Assembly (NCBI GenBank): GCA_964401685.1
Contig: CAYNZH010000046.1
Span: 1-14,381, forward strand
Direction of reading: 5' to 3'
Origin: DASRQK01 sp964401685
GTDB lineage: Bacteria; Bacteroidota; Bacteroidia; Sphingobacteriales; Sphingobacteriaceae
Length of the DNA: 14,381 nucleotides
Positions 7,499 through 14,381 of the stretch are shown in pieces (position 1 is the first letter of the stretch; each line of letters begins with the position of its first letter). Position numbers and translations under genes: made by a program. The notes under the pieces were generated by a model, which was given only the letters and a program-made list of their open reading frames with translations, was not told the origin of the DNA and made no database searches.

Positions 7499-8995
7499 TT
7501 AGCTGGTTGGATTTTGTTTGACCACCCCTTGGGTTCGGTCAAGCTCTTGCTGAGGAATGAGAAACAACCATCTTGGATCATTGGCCGGTACGGTAAATAC
7601 TACGGCTAAAGTCCCGCTATGATTTGCTCCATTTCTGTTCAAAGGCAATCCCAGACGCTTCAAGTCATAGAATCTAAATCCTTCGCCCCAAAGCTCAACA
7701 CGACGCTGAGTCATAATGTGCTCAATCAGATCCTCGCCCGTTTTAGTCGTTCTTACATAATTCGGGTCTCTCTGCTGAGCCAACGGCAAAATAGCGTCTG
7801 CAGCATCTGAATCCCTGCCCAGCCTCGCCAACGCTTCAGCTTCGATCAAATACATTTCTGCGGATCGCATCAAAGCAAAATCTCCGTTACTGTTATTCGG
7901 ATTCGAAAGCAAAAACTTACGGGTCATATAAGGTCTGCGCACCCCGCCATCTGCTACTGGAAAATCTGCCTGCGCACCGGTCGAATCCCACAACTGCTTC
8001 CGGACGTCTGTGTCAGAGATTCGGGCATACAATAGCGAATTGATCGCTTTTGGATTTCCCCGAGTATTTGTAGAACTGAAATTACCAACATAAGCAAAGT
8101 AAGAGTAAAAATAGGTTGGCTGATCATCTCTGTGGTTGAATCCCCACATAACTTCAGGCAGATTAAAGTTAGAAAACCCTGATAGGTATTCCTCCTCATT
8201 CATCAGCCTGAAACCTTGCCGGGCTTCATTCGCAGCAGTCGCGGCGACCGCATATTCCTGCTGGGTAAGCGCCACCCGAGCTTTGATTCCTTTTGCTACA
8301 TTGATATTCAGGTGCGAGTTGTCAGGACGCTGACGGGCGTTCCCAAACAGAGAGATAGCATCGTCCAGATCCTGATTGATCTGCGCATAGGTCTCTTCGA
8401 CCGTATTGCGTGGTATGACCTCACTAGTTGGCTCCAACACTAAGGACATACCCATGCCAGAGTTATCGCCACCTTTCACGTATCGTGGCCCGTACAGTTG
8501 GACCATCTGAAAATAGCTCCACGCACGGTAAGTCAGCGCTTGGGCTTTGATAAAATTTCTATCCAGCTCTGAACCCGGGGTGTCGTCAATATAGGCAATG
8601 ATCTGGTTTGCGTTTCCGATTAGCGAATAATAGAAACCATAATTGAACCTGACCATCGCGGAGTTCACATTGTGATTTGCCTGCCACTGGTACTCGCTAT
8701 TGAACCAACCGTTGGCAGCGCCAGTCATCACGAAATCCTCGCCGAGAACTTCCATATAAAGGATGTTACCACTCTGGCCACCTTCGGCCTGCCTGCTATA
8801 CCACTGTCGGTAAAGACTCCTGTGCAAACCATTAATCGTCGCATAGGCGTTGTCCATGTTTGAAAACACTGTTTCCGGCGAAACGCGAGTTGTCGGGACC
8901 TTCTCCAGGTAGCTTTCCTTACACCCTATTGCGGTAACTGCAAGTAGGCAAGCCCCAATCATCCATTTAGATATATTATTTTGAAAAATTTTCAT
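7499..8995 (-). CDS. SusD/RagB family nutrient-binding outer-membrane lipoprotein
   Basis: The protein has 498 residues. The N-terminus (MKIFQNNISKWMIGACLLAV) is a lipoprotein signal peptide with AIGC, Cys25 being lipidated, followed by KESYLEKVPTT as usual in SusD proteins. Family features follow: helical repeat segments with FIKAQALTYRAWSYFQMVQLYG around residues 150-170, a variable middle part, EMYLIEAEALARLG in the C-terminal third, the RRVELWGEGFRFYDLKRLG stretch, and the ending FLIPQQELDRTQGVVKQNP. SusD proteins sit on top of the SusC barrel as a hinged lid that captures ligand at the cell surface. It follows the SusC gene by 14 nt and must be its partner. Ligand specificity is not readable; the absence of nearby carbohydrate-active enzymes leaves glycan, peptide and other nutrients open. 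Confidence 0.97.
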   Translation of the reverse strand: MKIFQNNISKWMIGACLLAVTAIGCKESYLEKVPTTRVSPETVFSNMDNAYATINGLHRSLYRQWYSRQAEGGQSGNILYMEVLGEDFVMTGAANGWFNSEYQWQANHNVNSAMVRFNYGFYYSLIGNANQIIAYIDDTPGSELDRNFIKAQALTYRAWSYFQMVQLYGPRYVKGGDNSGMGMSLVLEPTSEVIPRNTVEETYAQINQDLDDAISLFGNARQRPDNSHLNINVAKGIKARVALTQQEYAVAATAANEARQGFRLMNEEEYLSGFSNFNLPEVMWGFNHRDDQPTYFYSYFAYVGNFSSTNTRGNPKAINSLLYARISDTDVRKQLWDSTGAQADFPVADGGVRRPYMTRKFLLSNPNNSNGDFALMRSAEMYLIEAEALARLGRDSDAADAILPLAQQRDPNYVRTTKTGEDLIEHIMTQRRVELWGEGFRFYDLKRLGLPLNRNGANHSGTLAVVFTVPANDPRWLFLIPQQELDRTQGVVKQNPTS

Positions 8996-9009
8996 ATTCT
9001 ATCTTTTAA

Positions 9010-12000
9010 TTACAATCCAAAGTTTATCCCAAAATTTATCGTTCTTGAGAAAGAATAAGAACCAGACGCAGATGCACCGGTAAATCCACTTAGGGTATTA
9101 AAGCCCTTTCTTGCAGTGATATATCCCAGGTTTTCTCCACTTAAATAAACTCGTAGCGTTCTGAGACCCAATCGGGCAGCCACATCGCTTGACAGGCGGT
9201 ATCCTACATTCACTGAGCTAAGGTTTAAGTAGTCCGAACGTTCCAAAAACCTGTCCGAAGTCGCGTTAAAATTAGCCTGGCGTCCAAGATCCATAATAGG
9301 AATATCGGTCACATCGCCAGGATTTCTCCAGCCATTCAATAAATCCCTGTGGTAAGTCCCGCCCGTTGCGGACCCAGGAGTCATATACCCAGCATAACGT
9401 CCGTCAATGGAATAACCACCTACACTATACTGCAATACAAAACCCAATTCGAAGTTTTTATACATGAAAATGTTTGACAAACTTCCATACGCCTTAGGAA
9501 GGGCATCAATGCCAAGGTAATCTTGCTTGGCAATATTATGATCGAAGGTTAAGGTATCCGTACCTCTCACGATGATATTTGGGTTTGTAGGGCTATATGA
9601 TCCTTCTGAGATACCCTCGTACAATACACGACCAGTTTCCGGATCTACACTATGGTATTTGCGGGTGTAGAATTCGTAAAGAGATCTTCCTTCCATTCTC
9701 TTGTAATTTCCGCTCACTATCCCGTTCTCACGAAATTCTTCTGGTAAAGTAAGTACTTTGTTGGCAATTGTCGTAAGGTTGAAGGTCATGGACCAGTCAA
9801 AATTTTGCCTCCGAATAATGTTCCCGGTCAGCTGTAACTCGATTCCCTGATTTTCCATATCACCAACGTTTCTGTCGACCGAAAACGAGCCACCCGTGGT
9901 ACCTCCATTGTGATAGGGTTGGCTAACTGCGAATAATAGGCCGTCCGAAGTCTTGCGGTAGTAATCAAGATTTCCTCGAATCCTGCTATTGAACAAATCA
10001 AAATCCACGGCAACGGTCAATGGTCGCTGCCCTTCCCATCTCAGGTCCGGCGAACCCAACTCACTTAAGACAGTACCTGGGGCAGACGCGTTGTTAATTC
10101 CGATGGCGTATCCAGCTTGATACGGATAGGTACCCACGTCGGAGTTGCCCAGCCGTCCATACGACCCCCGTAGACTTAAAGCATTGATCCATTCTACATC
10201 AAACCATGTCTCGCGTTCGATTCTCCATCTTGCACCCAAAGACCAAAATGCGTCCCAACGATTGGCTTTCGGAAAACGAGAGTCACCGTCGTAACGCACA
10301 GATCCAAACAAATAATACTTTTGGTCAAAGTTGTATTCCACTCGCGAGAAATATGACTCCATAGCGCGCTCACTCAACGATGATGAAAGGTTGGCGATAT
10401 CAGTGAAGTTAGTAAATGTAAAAAAATTCTGAAACCCTTGTCCCGTCCTCATACCGCTGATCCCGGTACTCTGTGTGGAGAAATTCTCGTGCCCCGCAAG
10501 AATGTTCAAATTATGAACATCGAAACTTTCAGTATAGCGCAACAACTGATTAAACGTATAACCGAATGTACGAGAAGCGTTTTGACTATAACGACCAGAC
10601 GGGGCTCCATCACCAACTTCAGTATTTTCGTAGGATTCCCCGCGGTTGTTAGTTACCTCTGGCGCCAAAGAGGATGAAAATGTCAAACTAGGAAGAATGT
10701 TTATGTCAATATACGCTCGCGCACCAAGGAAATCACGCTTTGAGTTATCTAAATTCCAAAGGCTTTCTGCAATTGCATGTCTTCCGGAGCGATAATTCCT
10801 GTTATAACCAAACTCAGCCGTGTGATTACCTAAGTCAAAACGGTGATTTCCAAGGTCATCATACACCGGCTCACCAGTCACCGGATCCCATAAGTGAACA
10901 GGATAAATTGGTGCAGTGCCACGAGCCCACAAAAACGGATTATTGATTGAACTACTACCTGTCGCCGCATTGTTATAATTGTTCATGTTAGCAAACAAGT
11001 TTACACCGGCCTTCAGCCAGCTGTTCACTTGACTATTTACATTAACACGACCTAAATAGCGCTGCATGGAAGAACGTAGTCCCCAACCTTCTTCATCCAA
11101 AAAGTTCATGGATGCATACAGATCCGTGCCACGTGATACTCCTCCTGAGAAAGTGAGGTTGTATTCGTTTCGTTTACCATTCTGTGATGCTTGGTCAAGC
11201 CAGTTAAGATCATTTCCGAAGCGCAGCCTGGCATTGGGATTAATTTTGCCATCTAACCCAATCAATTCGTTGTTCGGAACGTCAAACACATTATAATTCC
11301 CAACGAATTGAACAACGTCGTCATAGGCAACGCCGTTGTAAACTTGTTGTCCGGCTGCATTTCTTGGTAGTTGTCCAGAAGCGATTTGAGCGGCAACGTT
11401 CAACGGTATTTTCCTGTCATCTTCAGCTGAATAATGCAAGCTGTTTTTATATGACTCCCACATAAGTTCATAATATTCGGCCGGGTTGACTAAATCATAT
11501 TCCGGATCCCCATTTTGATTTGCTCCCAAACCGACTTTGACGTCCAAGCGAGGCTCGCCAGCTTGGCCTTGCTTTGTAGTGACCATTACAACTCCGTTTG
11601 CACCTCTGGAACCGAAGATTGCGATAGTCGCTGCATCTTTGAGAACAGTGATCGATTCGACGTCTTCCGGATTGATATTAGTAAATCCACCCGTAAATTC
11701 AACGCCATCAACGACGTACAAGGGGCCAACGCCAGCGGAAATCGAGCCGATGCCGCGGACACGTATACCAGGTGAAGAACCAGGTGCCCCACCTGGGGTC
11801 GTTGTCTGGACGCCAGGGCCAGCACCTTGCAATGCTGCTAATGGATTAGAGATTGGACGCTTGTCCAAATCTTTCGATGTGACGGTCATCGCCGAACCTG
11901 TAAATTCAGACCGGCGTACTGTACCGTACCCAACGACGATTACCTCATCAATCTCCTCAATCGATGGAGTCATCACGACGTTCACGGTATTCGAGGCGCC

Positions 12001-12246
12001 GACGGTTGCAGTCACTTCACTAAAACCGATTGCGGTAAAAGTCAGCGTCGCACCCGTAGCTGCTTGAATGTTAAACTGACCATTGGCATCAGTTTGTGTT
12101 GCCACTCTTCCGGTCCGGACGGAGACATTCTCCACCGGGCCACCTTCCGAGGATGTAACTCTTCCCGAGATGGTTCTTTCCTGAGCGAATGCTGTTGTAA
12201 TCAGCAGACAGCTCACTAAAAACATACTGAGTAATTTGTGTTTCAT
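9010..12246 (-). CDS. SusC/RagA family TonB-linked outer-membrane transporter
   Basis: The protein has 1078 residues, within the usual range for the family. Signal peptide 1-21 (cleavage after TTAFA). Residues 25-95 form a carboxypeptidase-regulatory-like domain (ISGRVTSSEGGPVENVSV, TDANGQF). The TonB-box-like segment DEVIVVGYGTVRR is at 100-112. The plug covers about 115-225, with GIRVRGIGS (160-168), PLYVVDGVEF (175-184) and FGSRGANGVVMVTTKQG (211-227). The remainder is the 22-strand-type barrel, ending TINFGINFGL. SusC forms the TonB-energised channel beneath the SusD lid. It is the first gene of the minus-strand cluster, 135 nt downstream of the dehydrogenase gene, which leaves room for its own promoter. 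No STN domain is present in this one, unlike the second receptor in the cluster. No truncation or frameshift is visible. Confidence 0.97.
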   Translation of the reverse strand: MKHKLLSMFLVSCLLITTAFAQERTISGRVTSSEGGPVENVSVRTGRVATQTDANGQFNIQAATGATLTFTAIGFSEVTATVGASNTVNVVMTPSIEEIDEVIVVGYGTVRRSEFTGSAMTVTSKDLDKRPISNPLAALQGAGPGVQTTTPGGAPGSSPGIRVRGIGSISAGVGPLYVVDGVEFTGGFTNINPEDVESITVLKDAATIAIFGSRGANGVVMVTTKQGQAGEPRLDVKVGLGANQNGDPEYDLVNPAEYYELMWESYKNSLHYSAEDDRKIPLNVAAQIASGQLPRNAAGQQVYNGVAYDDVVQFVGNYNVFDVPNNELIGLDGKINPNARLRFGNDLNWLDQASQNGKRNEYNLTFSGGVSRGTDLYASMNFLDEEGWGLRSSMQRYLGRVNVNSQVNSWLKAGVNLFANMNNYNNAATGSSSINNPFLWARGTAPIYPVHLWDPVTGEPVYDDLGNHRFDLGNHTAEFGYNRNYRSGRHAIAESLWNLDNSKRDFLGARAYIDINILPSLTFSSSLAPEVTNNRGESYENTEVGDGAPSGRYSQNASRTFGYTFNQLLRYTESFDVHNLNILAGHENFSTQSTGISGMRTGQGFQNFFTFTNFTDIANLSSSLSERAMESYFSRVEYNFDQKYYLFGSVRYDGDSRFPKANRWDAFWSLGARWRIERETWFDVEWINALSLRGSYGRLGNSDVGTYPYQAGYAIGINNASAPGTVLSELGSPDLRWEGQRPLTVAVDFDLFNSRIRGNLDYYRKTSDGLLFAVSQPYHNGGTTGGSFSVDRNVGDMENQGIELQLTGNIIRRQNFDWSMTFNLTTIANKVLTLPEEFRENGIVSGNYKRMEGRSLYEFYTRKYHSVDPETGRVLYEGISEGSYSPTNPNIIVRGTDTLTFDHNIAKQDYLGIDALPKAYGSLSNIFMYKNFELGFVLQYSVGGYSIDGRYAGYMTPGSATGGTYHRDLLNGWRNPGDVTDIPIMDLGRQANFNATSDRFLERSDYLNLSSVNVGYRLSSDVAARLGLRTLRVYLSGENLGYITARKGFNTLSGFTGASASGSYSFSRTINFGINFGL

Positions 12247-12289
12247 GTATTTGTGAATTGGTTAATAAAATAATTGATTAACTGGATGG

Positions 12290-12319
12290 CTAAAATAGAG
12301 AAAATATTGACCCTCCAAG
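12290..12319 (-). promoter_or_regulatory. Candidate Bacteroidetes-type promoter for the susCD cluster
   Basis: On the minus strand, CTTG (12319-12316) lies 18 nt before TATTTTAG (12297-12290). The Bacteroidetes primary sigma factor consensus is TTTG, about 19 nt, TAnnTTTG, so each element differs by one base. It would start transcription near 12283 and leave a leader of about 35 nt before the SusC ATG at 12246. The leader carries an AT-rich dyad, GTTAAT (12261-12266) with ATTAAC (12277-12282), which may be chance. No Shine-Dalgarno sequence precedes the ATG. The match is by eye only. Confidence 0.35.
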
Positions 12320-12381
12320 CACCCAAAAGGTAACAATTCACTTACATGTTTTGAAGATATTCTAATTCTCTGAGTGAGTCC

Positions 12382-13248
12382 TCAGCTATACGAATAAAAC
12401 CCTTGACCAGATTTCTTTCCTTTTTTGCCCGCATTGACCATATTGACCAATAAAGGGCAGGGTGCATACTTGGGATTGCCAAAGCCCTCGTGCAATACTT
12501 TCAGGATGGACAGGCACACGTCAAGGCCGATGAAATCTGCCAACTGCAGTGGCCCCATGGGATGGGCCATACCCAGTTTCATTACGGTATCTATCTCTTC
12601 GACACCGGCGACTCCTTCATATAAGGTATAGATCGCCTCGTTTATCATGGGCATCAGAATGCGATTGGCCACAAATCCGGGGTAGTCATTGACTTCGACT
12701 GGGTCCTTTTCGAGCTTTTTGGCCAAGGCAACGATCAGGGCCGCTGTCTCCTGGTCGGTGGAATATCCCTTGATGACCTCTACCAGTTTCATGACCGGAA
12801 CAGGATTCATAAAATGCATCCCGATCACTTTTTCCGGGCGCTGAGTTGCAGCAGCGATCTTGGTGATCGAAATAGACGAGGTATTGGAGGCCAAAATCGT
12901 TGAAGGCTTGCACAGCGCATCTAGCTGGGCAAACAGATCAAGTTTGATTGCCTCATTTTCTGTCGCAGCTTCGACAATCAGATCCGCGTTACTCACTCCC
13001 TGGCCCAAATCCGTAAACGTCTGTATACGTCCGAGAATAGCTATTTTATCGGTGTCGCGCAGCCCACCCTTCTTAATCTGACGATCCAAGTTTCCAGAAA
13101 CCGTTCTTATCGCTCGATCCAGTGCGTTTTGATCCAGATCTACCAAGGAAACATCAAATCCATACTGAGCGAACACATGTGCGATTCCGTTTCCCATAGT
13201 TCCCGATCCGATGACACTGATTTGGCGGATATTCATAGTTGATTTCAT
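12382..13248 (-). CDS. 3-hydroxybutyryl-CoA dehydrogenase (3-hydroxyacyl-CoA dehydrogenase family)
   Basis: This 288-residue, full-length cytoplasmic enzyme interconverts acetoacetyl-CoA or another 3-oxoacyl-CoA and the 3-hydroxyacyl-CoA with NAD(P)H. It serves fatty-acid or butanoate metabolism. The N-terminal Rossmann fold shows GSGTMGNG at 14-21 and the acidic end of the second strand (VDLD, 36-39). Next come EAATEN (93-98) and ASNTSS (120-125). The catalytic segment is MHFMNPVPVMKLVEVIKG, with His145 and Glu157 as the expected catalytic pair and Ser124 and Asn194 as the other active-site residues. The C-terminal helical domain has PGFVANRILMPMINEA and AHPMGPLQLADFIGLDV. The ATG at 13248 gives MKSTMNIRQIS; an ATG at 13236 (MNIRQISVIG) matches usual family starts equally well. 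It lies 42 nt downstream of guaB on the same strand; the two functions are not linked, so co-transcription may be incidental. The symbol hbd or paaH would depend on substrate, so none is given. Confidence 0.93.
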   Translation of the reverse strand: MKSTMNIRQISVIGSGTMGNGIAHVFAQYGFDVSLVDLDQNALDRAIRTVSGNLDRQIKKGGLRDTDKIAILGRIQTFTDLGQGVSNADLIVEAATENEAIKLDLFAQLDALCKPSTILASNTSSISITKIAAATQRPEKVIGMHFMNPVPVMKLVEVIKGYSTDQETAALIVALAKKLEKDPVEVNDYPGFVANRILMPMINEAIYTLYEGVAGVEEIDTVMKLGMAHPMGPLQLADFIGLDVCLSILKVLHEGFGNPKYAPCPLLVNMVNAGKKGKKSGQGFYSYS

Positions 13249-13290
13249 TTTTAAACTTATTTGGCCGAAAATACAAATATGAAACTGATA

Positions 13291-14381
13291 TTAAGGCCTG
13301 CTATGATAATTAGGAGCTTCTTTCGTGATCGAGATATTGTGAGGATGGCTTTCCCTCAGGCCTGCGCCAGTGATTTTTACAAATTTTGCTTTTTGCAAAT
13401 CTGCGATGGTTGGTGCGCCACAATAGCCCATACTTGCTTTCAGCCCCCCGACATATTGGTACACGACTTCTGCCAGTGTTCCTTTATAAGCTACGCGACC
13501 AACAATCCCTTCGGGAACCAATTTTTTGATATCGTCCTCTACATCCTGGAAATAGCGATCTTTTGATCCCTGTTCCATGGCTTCTACAGAACCCATGCCG
13601 CGGTAGGATTTGAATTTACGTCCTTCGAAAATGATGGTTTCGCCGGGAGCTTCCTCCACACCGGCAAATAATGATCCTGCCATAACCGTGCTGGCGCCGG
13701 CGGCGATGGCTTTAGGGATATCCCCCGTTTGTTTGACACCTCCGTCAGCGATCACCGGAACACCAGTTCCTTCCAGGGCTTTGGCGCATTCGTAAACGGC
13801 GTACAACTGGGGTACCCCGACGCCGGCAATGATCCTCGTCGTACAAATGGATCCAGGTCCAATACCAACCTTGACCGCATCAGCGCCTGCAGACGCCAGA
13901 TCCCGGGCGGCATCGCCCGTCGCTACGTTTCCGACGATCACCTGAAGCTCCGGATATTGCGTCTTAACGGCTTTCAACATAGTAATCACCCCTTTGGAAT
14001 GACCGTGTGCCGTGTCGATGGTAATGACATCCACTCCGGCATTAACCAGAGCTTCTACCCTTTCCATCGTGTCGTGGGTCACGCCGACCGCAGCGCCCAC
14101 CCTCAGGCGCCCGTGCCCGTCTTTAGCAGCATTTGGAAAATGCCGGAATTTTTGAATATCTTTAAAGGTGATCAGTCCGACCAAAATCCCATCGTCCGAT
14201 ACCACAGGAAGCTTTTCGATTTTATGTTGTTGCAGGATTTCTTCAGCCTGCTCCAGATTAGTGCCCATCGGCGCAATTACAAGTTTATCTTTGGTCATTA
14301 AATCCCGTATAGGCTTGCTCATATCCTTTTGAAAACGAAGATCCCTGTTGGTGACGATACCCACCAATTTCCGGTTGTCGT
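13291..14381 (-). CDS. guaB: IMP dehydrogenase, N-terminus beyond the window
   Basis: The frame is open to the right edge. The first complete codons read DNRKLVGIVTNRDLRF, and the TTG at 14367 is an internal Leu, so the visible 362 residues are the C-terminal three quarters of a protein of about 490. GuaB oxidises IMP to XMP with NAD+, the committed step of GMP synthesis, in the cytoplasm. Visible parts are the end of the first CBS repeat and the whole second one (KLVIAPMG to GLITFKDI), the TIM-barrel segment VDVITIDTAHGHS, and the K+/catalytic loop GIGPGSICTTR, whose active Cys codon is at 13843-13845. These are followed by GGVKQTGDIPKA, YRGMGSVEAM, the flap with KDRYFQ and PEGIVGRV, and GGLKASMGYCG near the end. 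All expected active-site motifs are intact. The hbd-like gene follows after 42 nt with no clear terminator between. Confidence 0.97.
   Translation of the reverse strand, partial: DNRKLVGIVTNRDLRFQKDMSKPIRDLMTKDKLVIAPMGTNLEQAEEILQQHKIEKLPVVSDDGILVGLITFKDIQKFRHFPNAAKDGHGRLRVGAAVGVTHDTMERVEALVNAGVDVITIDTAHGHSKGVITMLKAVKTQYPELQVIVGNVATGDAARDLASAGADAVKVGIGPGSICTTRIIAGVGVPQLYAVYECAKALEGTGVPVIADGGVKQTGDIPKAIAAGASTVMAGSLFAGVEEAPGETIIFEGRKFKSYRGMGSVEAMEQGSKDRYFQDVEDDIKKLVPEGIVGRVAYKGTLAEVVYQYVGGLKASMGYCGAPTIADLQKAKFVKITGAGLRESHPHNISITKEAPNYHSRP

Noticed and set aside
11537..12067. 176-codon + strand frame opposite the SusC N-terminus
   Set aside because: Low-complexity Pro/Thr/Ala/Ser-rich translation that mirrors the Gly/Val/Thr-rich plug region of the SusC gene; no independent support.
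404..12246. Polysaccharide utilisation locus
   Set aside because: A SusCD pair is present but no carbohydrate-active enzyme or sugar-sensing regulator is in the window, so calling a PUL would go beyond the evidence.
12370..12385. Hairpin CTGAG-TGAGTC-CTCAG at the dehydrogenase stop codon as a terminator
   Set aside because: Only 5 pairs, it includes the stop codon, and no T-rich tract follows on the minus strand.
13274..13281. CATATTTG (minus strand) as a -7 element of a promoter for the dehydrogenase gene
   Set aside because: One mismatch to TAnnTTTG, but no TTTG-like -33 element lies at the proper distance, so it is indistinguishable from chance in AT-rich DNA.
13729..14301. 190-codon + strand frame opposite guaB
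   Set aside because: Antisense to a gene with every IMP dehydrogenase motif intact; no domain and no start signal of note.
1..14381. Mobile element, CRISPR array, toxin-antitoxin or defence system
   Set aside because: No transposase, integrase, phage gene, regularly spaced repeat or defence domain could be recognised on either strand.

Overview
The window is ordinary chromosomal DNA from a member of the Bacteroidota (Bacteroidetes), probably of the Sphingobacteriia/Cytophagia/Chitinophagia type. The evidence is a SusC/RagA–SusD/RagB pair, a second TonB-dependent receptor with a DUF4249 lipoprotein partner, AT-rich translation starts with little Shine-Dalgarno sequence, and a candidate promoter resembling the Bacteroidetes -33/-7 type. 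I cannot name the genus.

Layout from left to right. (1) The C-terminal part of a VOC/glyoxalase-fold protein on the + strand is cut by the left edge. (2) A convergent intergenic region carries a strong hairpin. (3) Six co-oriented minus-strand genes follow. Read in transcription order they are SusC-like receptor (9010-12246), SusD-like lipoprotein (7499-8995), an 84-nt gap with a long hairpin, a small secreted protein (6746-7414), a TonB-dependent receptor with an N-terminal STN domain (3970-6741), a DUF4249 lipoprotein (2769-3965), and a large exported protein with a macroglobulin-like start and a receptor-plug-like segment but no barrel (404-2749). (4) Upstream on the same strand lie two housekeeping metabolic genes, a 3-hydroxybutyryl-CoA dehydrogenase (12382-13248) and guaB (IMP dehydrogenase, N-terminus cut by the right edge).

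The six envelope genes look like two stacked outer-membrane uptake modules, SusCD and STN-receptor/DUF4249/plug protein. The last four are packed with 4-19 nt gaps, which suggests one translationally coupled unit. No hydrolase, peptidase, sigma factor, anti-sigma factor or inner-membrane transporter is encoded with them here, so the imported substrate cannot be read from this window. I see no tRNA or rRNA, CRISPR array, insertion sequence, phage gene or defence system, and no gene-free stretch longer than 300 bases. The parts least explained by known families are the barrel-less plug protein, the small secreted 222-residue protein, and the hairpin dividing the two modules.
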